Assembly: GCA_027886185.1 (NCBI GenBank) | Contig: WOAB01000595.1 | Span: forward strand, 1,302,001-1,366,000 | Direction: 5' to 3' | Length of the DNA: 64,000 nt | Source: Rheum nobile | Lineage: Eukaryota; Streptophyta; Magnoliopsida; Caryophyllales; Polygonaceae | Shown: in pieces, positions 1 through 12,996 of the stretch | Position numbering within the stretch: position 1 is the first letter of the stretch | How the letters are laid out: each line of letters begins with the position of its first letter | The notes under the pieces: model-generated | The model's input: the letters and a program-made list of their open reading frames with translations, nothing else | Told to the model about the DNA's origin: nothing | The model's database searches: none | Program-made: the position numbers and the translations under genes

Positions 1-3000
1 AACCTGAATACGTACTGTAAATAGCTAAATATGGCCTGAGAAACTGGAACAAGGAAAAAACTATATATGTTGTTGTTGCTCTGACTTCAATTAACAGGGC
101 GCGAGTGAGACAAACGATAAGCCCTGAAAAACTATATATCTTAGAAACAGAACAAGCATTAAAAGTCCGTCCATATATGGTTGTTTGCAAAGCCTATAAC
201 TACGTTGTCAGGGCAAATATTGAGTCTGTAGAGAAGCAAAAGAGAGCCTGTGAGTATTTTAAGAACCTTGCAAGAGAGCCTGGTCATATTGGTAGAGAAG
301 CCATGGTAGAGAGTAAGGGTCTTTCAGGGAAAATTAAGAGGGGTCAAATCGGATATGCATTGGAAATGAACTCACTTATGTCAATGTAACCTGACAAACC
401 TGAATACGTACTGTAAACAGCTAAATATAGCATGAGAAACTGGAACAAGGAAAAAACTATATATGTTGTTATTGCTCTGACTTCAAATAACATGGCGCGA
501 GTGAGACAAACTATAAGCCCTGAAAAACTATATATCTTAGAAACAGAACAAGCATTAAAAGTCCGTCCATATATGGTTGTTTGCAAAGCCTATAGCTACG
601 TTGTCAGGGCAAATATTGAGTCTGTAGAGAATCAAGAGAGAGCCTGAGAGTATTTTAAGAACATTGCAAGAGAGCCTGGTCATATTGGTAGAGAGTAAGG
701 GTCTTTCAGGGAAAATTAAGAGGGGTCAAATCGGGTATGCATTGGAAAGGAACTCACTTATTTCAATGTAACCTGACAAACCTGAATACGTACTGTAAAC
801 AGCTAAATATGGCCTGAGAAACTGGAACAAGGAAAAAACTTTATATGTTGTTATTGCTTTGACTTCAATTAACAGGGCGCGAGTGAGACAAACAATAAGC
901 CCTGAAAAACTATATATCTTAGAAACAGAACAAGCATTAAAAGTCCGTCCATCTATGGTTGTTTGCAAAGCCTATATCTACATTGTCAGGGCAAATATTG
1001 AGTCTGTAGAGAAGCAAGAGAGAGCCTGGGAGTATTTTAAGAACCTTGCAAGAGAGCCTGATCATATTGGTAGAGAAGCAATGGTAGAGAGTAAGGGTCT
1101 TTCAGGAAAAATTAAGAGGGGTCAAATCGGATATGCATTGGAAAGGAACTCACTTATTTCAAAGTAACCTGACAAACCTGAAAACTTACGGTAAACAGCT
1201 AAATATAGCCTGAGAAACTGGAACAAGGAAAAAACTATATATGTTGTTATTGCTCTGACTTCAATTAACAGGGCGCGAGTGAGACAAACTATAAGCCCTG
1301 AAAAACTATATATCTTAGAAACAGAACAAGCATTAAAATTCCGTCCATATATGGTTGTTTGCAAAGCCTATAGCTACGTTGTCAGGGCAAATATTGAGTC
1401 TGAAGAGAAGCAAGAGAGAGCCTTGGAGTATTTTAAGAACCTTGCAAGAGAGCCTGGTCATATTGGTAGATAAGCCATGGTAGAGAGTAAGGGTCTTTCA
1501 GGGAAAATTAAGAGGGGTCAAATCGGGTATGCATTGGAAAGGAACTCACTTATTTCAAAGTAACCTGACAAACCTGAAAATGTACTGTAAACAGCTAAAT
1601 ATAGCCTGAGAAACTGGAACAAGGAAAAAACTATATATGTTGTTATTGCTCTGACTTCAATTAATAGGGCGCGAGTGAGACAAACTATAAGCCCTGAAAA
1701 GCTATATATCTTAGAAACAGAACAAGCATTAAAAGTCCGTCCATATATGGTTGTTTACAAAGCCTATAGCTACGTTGTCAGGGCAAATATTGAGTCTGAA
1801 GAGAAGCAAGAGAGAGCCTGGGAGTATTTTAAGAACCTTGCAAGAGAGCCTGGTCATATTGGTAGATAAGCCATGGTAGAGAGTAAGGGTCTTTCAGGGA
1901 AAATTAAGAGGGGTCAAATCGGGTATGCATTGGAAAGGAACTCACTTATTTCAAAGTAACCTGACATACCTGAAAACGTACTGTAAACAGCTAAATATAG
2001 CCTGAGAAACTGGAACAAGGAAAAAACTATATATGTTGTTATTGCTCTGACTTCAATTAACAAGGCGCGAGTGAGACAAACTATAAGCCCTGAAAAGCTA
2101 TATATCTTAGAAACAGAACAAGCATTAAAAGTCCGTCCATATATGGTTGTTTGCAAAGCCTATAGCTACGTTGTCAGGGCAAATATTGAGTCTGTAGAGA
2201 AGCAAGATGGAGCCTTGGAGTATTTTAAGAACCTTGCAAGAGAGCCTGGTCATATTGGTAGATAAGCCATGGTAGAGTGTAAGGGTCTTTCAGGGAAAAT
2301 TAATAGGGGTCAAATCGGGTATGCATTGGAAAAGAACTCACTTATTTAAATGTAACCAGATAAACCTGAATACGTACTGTAAACAGCTAAATATGGCCTG
2401 AGAAACTGGAACAAGGAAAAAACTATATATGTTATTGTTGCTCTGACTTCAATTAACAGGGCGCGAGTGAGACAAACGATAAGCCCTGGAAAACTATATA
2501 TCTTAGAAACAGAACAAGCATTAAAAGTCCATCCATATATGGTTGTTTGCAAATCCTATAGCTACGTTGTCAGGGCAAATATTGAGTCTGAAGAGAAGCA
2601 AGAGAGAGCCTTGGAGTATTTTAAGAACCTTGCAAGAGAGCCTGGTCATATTGGTAGATAAGCCATGGTAGAGAGTAAGGGTCTTTCAGGGAAAATTAAT
2701 AGGGGTCAAATCGGGTATGCATTGGAAAAGAACTCACTTATTTCAATGTAACCTGACAAACCTGAATACGTACTGTAAACAGCTAAATATGGCCTGAGAA
2801 ACTGGAACAAGGAAAAAAACTATATATGTTGTTATTGCTCTGACTTCAATTAACAGGGCGCGAGTGAGACAACAATAAGCCCTGAAAAACTATAAATCTT
2901 AGAAACAGAACAAGCATTAAAAGTCCGTCCATATATGGTTGTTTGCAAAGCCTATATCTACGTTGTCAGGGCAAGTATTGAGTCTGTAGAGAAGCAAGAG

Positions 3001-6000
3001 AGAGCCTGGGAGTATTTTAAGAACCTTGCAAGAGAGCCTGATCATATTGGTAGAGAAGCCATGGTAGAGAGTAAGGGTCTTTCAGGGAAAATTAAGAGGG
3101 GTCAAATCGGGTATGCATTGGAAAGGAACTCACTTATTTCAAAGTAACTTGACAAACCTGAAAACGTACTGTAAACAGCTAAATATAGCCTGAGAAACTG
3201 GAACAAGGAAAAAACTATATATGTTGTTATTGCTCTGACTTCAATTAACATGGCGCGAGTGAGACAAACTATAAGCCCTGAAAAACTCTATATCTTAGAA
3301 ACAGGACAAGCATTAAAAGTCCGTCCATATATGGTTGTTTGCAAAGCCTATAGCTACGTTGTCAGGGCAAATATTGAGTCTGTAGAGAAGCAAGATGGAG
3401 CCTTGGAGTATTTTAAGAACCTTGCAAGAGAGCCTGGTCATATTGGTAGATAAGCCATGGTAGAGAGTAAGGGTCTTTCAGGGAAAATTAATAGGGGTCA
3501 AATCGGGTATGCATTGGAAAAGAACTCACTTATTTAAATGTAACCAGATAAACCTGAATACGTACTGTAAACAGCTAAATATGGCCTGAGAAACTGGAAC
3601 AAGGAAAAAACTATATATGTTGTTGTTGCTCTGACTTCAATTAACAGGGCGCGAGTGAGACAAACGATAAGCCCTGGAAAACTATATATCTTAGAAACAG
3701 AACAAGCATTAAAAGTCTGTCCATATATGGTTGTTTGCAAAGCCTTTAACTACGTTGTCAGGGCAAATATTGAGTCTGTAGAGAAGCAAGAGAGAGCCTG
3801 GGAGTATTTTAAGAACCTTGCAATAGAGCCTGGTCATATTGGTAGAGAAGCCATGGTAGAATGTAAGGGTCTTTCAGGGAAAATTAAGAGGGGTCAAATC
3901 GGGTATGCATTGGAAATGAACTCACTTATTTCAATGTAACCTGACAAACCTGAATACGTACTGTAAACAGCTAAATATGGCCTGAGAAACTGGAACAAGG
4001 AAAAAACTATATATGTTGTTAATGCTCTGACTTAAATTAACAGGGCACGAGTGAGACAAACTATAAGCCCTGAAAAACTATATATCTTAGAAACAGAACA
4101 AGCATTAAAAGTCCGTCCATATATGGTTGTTTGGAAATCATATAACTACGTTGTCAGGGCAAATATTGAGTCTGTAGAGAAGCAAGAGAGAGCCTGAGAG
4201 TATTTTAAGAACCTTGCAAGAGAGCCTGGTCATATTGGTAGAGAAGCCATGGTAGAGAGTAAGGGTCTTTCAGGGAAAATTAAGAAGGGTCAAATCGGGT
4301 ATGCATTGGAAAGGAACTCACTTATTTCAAAGTAACATGACAAACCTGAACACGTACTATAAACATCTAAATATAGCCTGAGAAACTGGAACAAGGAAAA
4401 AACTATATATGTTGTTATTGCTCTGACTTCAATTAACAGGGCGCGAGTGAGACAAACTATAAGCCCTGAAAAACTATATATCTTAGAAACACACAAGCAT
4501 TAAAAGTCCATCCATATATGGTTGTTTGCAAAGCCTATAGCTACGTTGTCAGGGCAAATATTGAGTCTGTAGAGAAGCAAGAAGGAGCCTTGGAGTATTT
4601 TAAGAACCTTGCAAGAGAGCCTGGTCATATTAGTAGATAAGCCATGGTAGAGAGTAAGGGTCTTTCAGGGAAAATTAAGAGGGGTCAAATCGGGTATGCA
4701 TTGGAAAAGAACTCACTTATTTCAATGTAACCTGATAAACCTGAATACGTACTGTAAACAGCTAAATATGGCCTGAGAAACTGGAACAAGGAAAAAACTA
4801 TATATGTTGTTGTTGCTCTGACTTCAATTAACAGGGCGCGAGTGAGACAAACGATAAGCCCTGGAAAACTATATATCTTAGAAACAGAACAAGCATTAAA
4901 AGTCCGTCCATATATGGTTGTTTGCAAATCTTATAGCTACGTTGTCAGGGCAAATATTGAGTCTGAAGAGAAGCAAGAGAGAGCCTTGGAGTATTTTAAG
5001 AACCTTGCAAGAGAGCTTGGTCATATTGGTAGATAAGCCATGGTAGAGAGTAAGGGTCTTTCAGGGAAAATTAATAGGGGTCAAATCGGGTATGCATTGG
5101 AAAAGAACTCACTTATTTCAATGTAACCTGACAAACCTGAATACGTACTGTAAACAGCTAAATATGGCCTGAGAAACTAGAACAAGGAAAAAACTATATA
5201 TGTTGTTATTGCTCTGACTTCAATTAACAGGGCGCGAGTGAGACAACAATAAGCCCTGAAAAACTATAAATCTTAGAAACAGAACAAGCATTTAAAGTCC
5301 GTCCATATATGGTTGTTTGCAAAGCCTATATCTACGTTGTCAGGGCAAATATTGAGTCTGTAGAGAAGCAAGAGAGAGCGTGGGAGTATTTTAAGAACCT
5401 TGCAAGAGAGCCTGATCATATTGGTAGAGAAGCCATGGTAGAGAGTAAGGGTCTTTCAGGGAAAATTAAGAGGGGTCAAATCGGGTATGCATTTGAAAGG
5501 AACTCACTTATTTCAAAGTAACCTGACAAACCTGAAAACGTACTGTAAACAGCTAAATATAGCCTGAGAAACTGGAACAAGGAAAAAACTATATATGTTG
5601 TTATTGGTCTGACTTCAATTAACAGAGCGCGAGTGAGACAAACTATAAGCCCTGAAAAACTCTATATCTTAGAAACAGAACAAGCATTAAAAGTCCGTCC
5701 ATATATGGTTGTTTGCAAAGCCTATAGCTACGTTGTCAGGGCAAATATTGAGTCTGTAGAGAAGCAAGATGGAGCCTTGGAGTATTTTAAGAACCTTGCA
5801 AGAGAGCCTGGTCATATTGGTAGATAAGCCATGGTAGAGAGTAAGGGTCTTTCAGGGAAAATTAATAGGGGTCAAATCGGGTATGCATTGGAAAAGAACT
5901 CACTTATTTAAATGTAACCAGATAAACCTGAATACGTACTGTAAACAACTAAATATGGCCTGAGAAACTGGAACAAGGAAAAAACTATATATGTTGTTGT

Positions 6001-9000
6001 TGCTCTGACTTCAATTAACAGGGCGCGAGTGAGACAAACGATAAGCCTTGGAAAACTATATATCTTAGAAACAGAACAAGCATTAAAAGTCTGTCCATAT
6101 ATGGTTGTTTGCAAAGCCTATAACTACGTTGTCAGGGCAAATATTGAGTCTGTAGAGAAGCAAGAGAGAGCCTGGGAGTATTTTAAGAACCTTGCAATAG
6201 AGCCTGGTCATATTGGTAGAGAAGCCATGGTAGAGAGTAAGGGTCTTTCAGGGAAAATTAAGAGGGGTTAAATCGGGTATGCATTGGAAATGAACTCACT
6301 TATTTCAATGTAACCTGACAAACCTGAATACGTACTGTAAACAGCTAAATATGGCCTGAGAAACTGGAACAAGGAAAAAACTATATATGTTGTTAATGCT
6401 CTGACTTAAATTAACAGGGCACGAGTGAGACAAACTATAAGCCCTGAAAAACTATATATCTTAGAAAAAGAACAAGCATTAAAAGTCCGTCCATATATGG
6501 TTGTTTGCAAAGCCTATAACTACGTTGTCAGGGCAAATATTGAGTCTGTAGAGAAGCAAGAGAGAGCCTGAGAGTATTTTAATAACCTTGCAAGAGAGCC
6601 TGGTCATATTGGTAGAGAAGCCATGGTAGAGAGTAATGGTCTTTCAGGGAAAATTAAGAAGGGTCAAATCGGGTATGCATTGGAAAAGAACTCACTTATT
6701 TCAAAGTAACCTGACAAACCTGAACACGTACTATAAACATCTAAATATAGCCTGAGAAACTGGAACAAGGAAAAAACTATATATGTTGTTATTGCTCTGA
6801 CTTCAATTAACAGGGCGCGAGTGAGACAAACTATAAGCCCTGAAAAACTATATATCTTAGAAACACACAAGCATTAAAAGTCCATCCATATATGGTTGTT
6901 TGCAAAGCCTATAGCTACGTTGTCAGGGCAAATATTGAGTCTGTAGAGAAGCAAGATGGAGCCTTGGAGTATTTTAAGAACCTTGCAAGAGAGCCTGGTC
7001 ATATTGGTAGATAAGCCATGGTAGAGAGTAAGGGTCTTTCAGGGAAAATTAAGAGGGGTCAAATCGGGTATGCATTGGAAAAAACTCACTTATTTCAATG
7101 TAACCTGATAAACCTGAATACGTACTGTAAACAGCTAAATATGGCCTGAGAAACTGGAACAAGGAAAAAACTATATATGTTGTTGTTGCTCTGACTTCAA
7201 TTAACAGGGCGCGAGTGAGACAAACGATAAGCCCTGAAAAACTATATATCTTAGAAACAGAACAAGCATTAAAAGTCCGTCCATATATGGTTGTTTGCAA
7301 AGCCTATAACTACGTTGTCAGGGCAAATATTGAGTCTGTAGAGAAGCAAAAGAGAGCCTGTGAGTATTTTAAGAACCTTGCAAGAGAGCCTGGTCATATT
7401 GGTAGAGAAGCCATGGTAGAGAGTAAGGGTCTTTCAGGGAAAATTAAGAGGGGTCAAATCGGGTATGCATTGGAAATGAACTCACTTATGTCAATGTAAC
7501 CTGACAAACCTGAATACGTACTGTAAACAGCTAAATATAGCCTGAGAAACTGGAACAAGGAAAAAACTATATATGTTGTTATTGCTCTGACTTCAATTAA
7601 CAGGGCGCGAGTGAGACAAACTATAAGCCCTGAAAAACTCTATATCTTAGAAACAGGACAAGCATTAAAAGTCCGTCCATATATGGTTGTTTGCAAAGCC
7701 TATAGCTACGTTGTCAGGGCAAATATTGAGTCTGTAGAGAAGCAAGATGGAGCCTTGGAGTATTTTAAGAACCTTGCAAGAGAGCCTGGTCATATTGGTA
7801 GATAAGCCATGGTAGAGAGTAAGGGTCTTTCAGGGAAAATTAATAGGGGTCAAATCGGGTATGCATTGGAAAAGAACTCACTTATTTAAATGTAACCAGA
7901 TAAACCTGAATACGTACTGTAAACAGCTAAATATGGCCTGAGAAACTGGAACAAGGAAAAAACTATATATGTTGTTGTTGCTCTGACTTCAATTAACAGG
8001 GCGCGAGTGAGACAAACGATAAGCCCTGGAAAACTATATATCTTAGAAACAGAACAAGCATTAAAAGTCTGTCCATATATGGTTGTTTGCAAAGCCTATA
8101 ACTACGTTGTCAGGGCAAATATTGAGTCTGTAGAGAAGCAAGAGAGAGCCTGGGAGTATTTTAAGAACCTTGCAATAGAGCCTGGTATTATTGGTAGAGA
8201 AGCCATGGTAGAATGTAAGGGTCTTTCAGGGAAAATTAAGAGGGGTCAAATCGGGTATGCATTGGAAATGAACTCACTTATTTCAATGTAACCTGACAAA
8301 CCTGAATACGTACTGTAAACTGCTAAATATGGCCTGAGAAACTGGAACAAGGAAAAAACTATATATGTTGTTAATGCTCTGACGTAAATTAACAGGACAC
8401 GAGTGAGACAAACTATAAGCCCTGAAAAACTATATATCTTAGAAACAGAACAAGCATTAAAAGTCCGTCCATATATGGTTGTTTGCAAAGCATATAACTA
8501 TGTTGTCAGGGCAAATATTGAGTCTGTAGAGAAGCAAGAGAGAGCCTGAGAGTATTTTAAGAACCTTGCAAGAGAGCCTGGTCATATTGGTAGAGAAGCC
8601 ATGGTAGAGAGTAAGGGTCTTTCAGGGAAAATTAAGAAGGGTCAAATCGGGTATGCATTGGAAAGGAACTCACTTATTTCAAAGTAACATGACAAACCTG
8701 AACACGTACTATAAACATCTAAATATAGCCTGAGAAACTGGAACAAGGAAAAAACTATATATGTTGTTATTGCTCTGACTTCAATTAACAGGGCGCGAGT
8801 GAGACAAACTATAAGCCCTGAAAAACTATATATCTTAGAAACACACAAGCATTAAAAGTCCATCCATATATGGTTGTTTGCAAAGCCTATAGCTACGTTG
8901 TCAGGGCAAATATTGAGTCTGTAGAGAAGCAAGATGGAGCCTTGGAGTATTTTAAGAACCTTGCAAGAGAGCCTGGTCATATTGGTAGATAAGCCATGGT

Positions 9001-12000
9001 AGAGAGTAAGGGTCTTTCAGGGAAAATTAAGAGGGGTCAAATCGGGTATGCATTGGAAAAGAACTCACTTATTTCAATGTAACCTGATAAACCTGAATAC
9101 GTACTGTAAACAGCTAAATATGGCCTGAGAAACTGGAACAAGGAAAAAACTATATATGTTGTTGTTGCTCTGACTTCAATTAACAGGGCGCGAGTGAGAC
9201 AAACTATAAGCCCTGAAAAACTATATATCTTAGAAACAGAACAAGCATTAAAAGTCCGTCCATATATGGTTGTTTGCAAATCCTATAGCTACGTTGTCAG
9301 GGCAAATATTGAGTCTGAAGAGAAGCAAGAGAGAGCCTTGGAGTATTTTAAGAACCTTGCAAGAGAGCTTGGTCATATTGGTAGATAAGCCATGGTAGAG
9401 AGTAAGGGTCTTTCAGGGAAAATTAATAGGGGTCAAATCGGGTATGCATTGGAAAAGAACTCTCTTATTTCAATGTAACCTGACAAACCTGAATACGTAC
9501 TGTAAACAGCTAAATATGGCCTGAGAAACTGGAACAAGGAAAAAACTATATATGTTGTTATTGCTCTGACTTCAATTAACAGGGCGCGAGTGAGACAACA
9601 ATAAGCCCTGAAAAACTATAAATCTTAGAAACAGAACAAGCATTAAAAGTCCGTCCATATATGGTTGTTTGCAAAGCCTATATCTACGTTGTCAGGGCAA
9701 ATATTGAGTCTGTAGAGAAGCAAGAGAGAGCGTGGGAGTATTTTAAGAACCTTGCAAGAGAGCCTGATCATATTGGTAGAGAAGCCATGGTAGAGAGTAA
9801 GGGTCTTTCAGGGAAAATTAAGAGGGGTCAAATCGGGTATGCATTTGAAAGGAACTCACTTATTTCAAAGTAACCTGACAAACCTGAAAACGTACTGTAA
9901 ACAGCTAAATATAGCCTGAGAAACTGGAACAAGGAAAAAACTATATATGTTGTTATTGGTATGACTTCAATTAACAGAGCGCGAGTGAGACAAACTATAA
10001 GCCCTGAAAAACTCTATATCTTAGAAACAGAACAAGCATTAAAAGTCCGTCCATATATGGTTGTTTGCAAAGCCTATAGCTACGTTGTCAGGGCAAATAT
10101 TGAGTCTGTAGAGAAGCAAGATGGAGCCTTGGAGTATTTTAAGAACCTTGCAAGAGAGCCTGGTCATATTGGTAGATAAGCCATGGTAGAGAGTAAGGGT
10201 CTTTCAGGGAAAATTAATAGGGGTCAAATCGGGTATGCATTGGAAAAGAACTCACTTATTTAAATGTAACCAGATAAACCTGAATACGTACTGTAAACAG
10301 CTAAATATGGCCTGAGAAACTGGAACAAGGAAAAAACTATATATGTTGTTGTTGCTCTGACTTCAATTAACAGGGCGCGAGTGAGACAAACGATAAGCCT
10401 TGGAAAACTATATATCTTAGAAACAGAACAAGCTTAAAAGTCTGTCCATATATGGTTGTTTGCAAAGCCTATAACTACGTTGTCAGGGCAAATATTGAGT
10501 CTGTAGAGAAGCAAGAGAGAGCCTGGGAGTATTTTAAGAACCTTGCAATAGAGCCTGGTCATATTGGTAGAGAAGCCATGGTAGAGAGTAAGGGTCTTTC
10601 AGGGAAAATTAAGAGGGGTCAAATCGGGTATGCATTGGAAATGAACTCACTTATTTCAATGTAACCTGACAAACCTGAATACGTACTGTAAACAGCTAAA
10701 TATGGCCTGAGAAATTGGAACAAGGAAAAAACTATATATGTTGTTAATGCTCTGACTTAAATTAACAGGGCACGAGTGAGACAAACTATAAGCCCTGAAA
10801 AACTATATATCTTAGAAAAAGAACAAGCATTAAAAGTCCGTCCATATATGGTTGTTTGCAAAGCCTATAACTACGTTGTCAGGGCAAATATTGAGTCTGT
10901 AGAGAAGCAAGAGAGAGCCTGAGAGTATTTTAATAACCTTGCAAGAGAGCCTGGTCATATTGGTAGAGAAGCCATGGTAGAGAGTAAGGGTCTTTCAGGG
11001 AAAATTAAGAAGGGTCAAGTCGGGTATGCATTGGAAAGGAACTCACTTATTTCAAAGTAACCTGACAAACCTGAACACGTACTATAAACATCTAAATATA
11101 GCCTGAGAAACTGGAACAAGGAAAAAACTATATATGTTGTTATTGCTCTGACTTCAATTAACAGGGCGCGAGTGAGACAAACTATAAGCCCTGAAAAACT
11201 ATATATCTTAGAAACACACAAGCATTAAAAGTCCATCCATATATGGTTGTTTGCAAAGCCTATAGCTACGTTGTCAGGGCAAATATTGAGTCTGTAGAGA
11301 AGCAAGATGGAGCCTTGGAGTATTTTAAGAACCTTGCAAGAGAGCCTGGTCATATTGGTAGATAAGCCATGGTAGAGAGTAAGGGTCTTTCAGGGAAAAT
11401 TAAGAGGGGTCAAATCGGGTATGCATTGGAAAAGAACTCACTTATTTCAATGTAACCTGATAAACCTGAATACGTACTGTAAACAGCTAAATATGGCCTG
11501 AGAAACTGGAACAAGGAAAAAACTATATATGTTGTTGTTGCTCTGACTTCAATTAACAGGGCGCGAGTGAGACAAACGATAAGCCCTGAAAAACTATATA
11601 TCTTAGAAACAGAACAAGCATTAAAAGTCCGTCCATATATGGTTGTTTGCAAAGCCTATAACTACGTTGTCAGGGCAAATATTGAGTCTGTAGAGAAGCA
11701 AAAGAGAGCCTGTGAGTATTTTAAGAACCTTGCAAGAGAGCCTGGTCATATTGGTAGAGAAGCCATGGTAGGGAGTAAGGGTCTTTCAGGGAAAATTAAG
11801 AGGGGTCAAATCGGGTATGCATTGGAAATGAACTCACTTATGTCAATGTAACCTGACAAACCTGAATACGTACTGTAAACAGCTAAATATAGCATGAGAA
11901 ACTGGAACAAGGAAAAAACTATATATGTTGTTATTGCTCTGACTTCAAATAACAGGGCGCGAGTGAGACAAACTATAAGCCCTGAAAAACTCTATATCTT

Positions 12001-12366
12001 AGAAACAGAACAAGCATTAAAAGTCCGTCCATATATGGTTGTTTGCAAAGCCTATAGCTACGTTGTCAGGGCAAATATTGAGTCTGTAGAGAATCAAGAG
12101 AGAGCCTGAGAGTATTTTAAGAACATTGCAAGAGAGCCTGGTCATATTGGTAGAGAAGCCATGGTAGAGAGTAAGGGTCTTTCAGGGAAATTAAGAGGGG
12201 TCAAATCGGGTATGCATTGGAAAGGAACTCACTTATTTCAATGTAACCTGACAAACCTGAACACGTACTATAAACAGCTAAATATGGCGTGAGAAACTGG
12301 AACAAGGAAAAAACTATATATGTTGTTAAGAGGGGTCAAATCGGATATGCATTGAAAATGATCACT
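1..12366. repeat. 396-bp satellite array, about 31 units
   Basis: A tandem array fills the start of the window and is cut by the window edge, so it extends further left. Anchoring on GAGACAAAC, units recur near 105, 501, 883, 1279, 1675, 2071, 2467 and so on to 11963, mostly every 395-396 bp; the third is shorter because of a deletion near 690. The last unit is internally deleted (12241-12366). Each unit carries a roughly 94-codon ORF on the + strand and an overlapping roughly 80-codon ORF on the - strand, but many units break one or both, so I do not call these genes. Single diverged copies of the same sequence lie at 24380-24560 and 39238-39560, immediately upstream of minus-strand genes, so the unit probably derives from a MULE promoter region rather than from a coding gene. 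Confidence 0.97.
3160..11862. repeat. 11-unit higher-order repeat, two tandem copies of 4352 bp
   Basis: Diagnostic unit variants recur at an offset of exactly 4352 bp: anchors 3259/7611, 3655/8007, 4842/9194, 5633/9985 and 7215/11567. Shared private changes support this, for example a CTCTATATC variant at 3285 and 7636, the truncated ACACACAAGC units, and the GCCTTGG variant at 6050 and 10395. Within one copy a 6-unit offset (2374 bp) also links variants (3655/6029, 4447/6821), so duplications are nested. The unit at 105 matches those at 7215 and 11567, and the unit at 501 matches 11963, implying an older round. Boundaries are approximate to one unit. Confidence 0.88.
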
Positions 12367-12996
12367 TTGGCGAAGATTTATTCAAAAGCTTAGGTTTTTG
12401 TACACTAAATGACCTGACAAATCTGAGTACGTATTGTAAGACTTCAATATGGCCTGACTTCAGTCAAAATTTTGCAAATAAGTTTTATGGAAGTTTTTAA
12501 ATCGTTTTAAAGGCTATTTTTTCGGTTTAAAAACTCTTTAAATGTATAAAATATTAGGTTGGTTAATGTGGAAGTTTTTTATCGTCATAAAACCGTTTTT
12601 TATGTTAGGGTGGTTTGTTCCGCATATATGTTGTTATTGCTCTGATATATTAGAAGTTGTGTCCTGAAAAAGTTACATTTGTCCTGAACAAGCATGTTGA
12701 CATATTCAATAATGTTTTTGCTCTGAAATGTTAATGCCTTTGCTCTGAACATCATTTTCTGAATTACGAAAATGTTATATTTGTCCTGAAAACGCATGAA
12801 TATAGTCAAAACTAGTAAAGGCAGGGATAAGGACAAATGATCTTATTTATTATCAGTCCAAGACAACACATAACCTTAATAATTTCCAAGTAGACACCCA
12901 AACACATAAGAAACAACATGAAAAATACTAAGAAACACCATTAAAACTACATCCCCACGGTCCTTTCCACGGCCACGCAAAGAACGACATCCCCAC
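12367..12996. other. Spacer with MULE-family non-coding repeats
   Basis: No gene seen. 12400-12600 matches 24510-24740 (the stretch with GGCTATTTTTTCGGTTTAAA), and 12595-12790 matches 39620-39810 (GGTTTGTTCCGCATATATG). 12840-12996 has no recognisable domain; on the minus strand it is the continuation of the fragment at 23868-24240 once the gypsy insertion is removed. The motif CATCCCCAC occurs twice here (near 12953 and 12988), the second ending at the gypsy insertion point. Confidence 0.7.

Noticed and set aside
105..11851. 94-codon and 80-codon ORFs in each satellite unit as genes
   Set aside because: They overlap on opposite strands, are broken in many units, have no domain, and the unit matches an upstream (promoter-side) region elsewhere.
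1..12366. CRISPR-like or phage-type repeat array
   Set aside because: Units are 396 bp, contiguous with no spacers, in a plant nuclear context.
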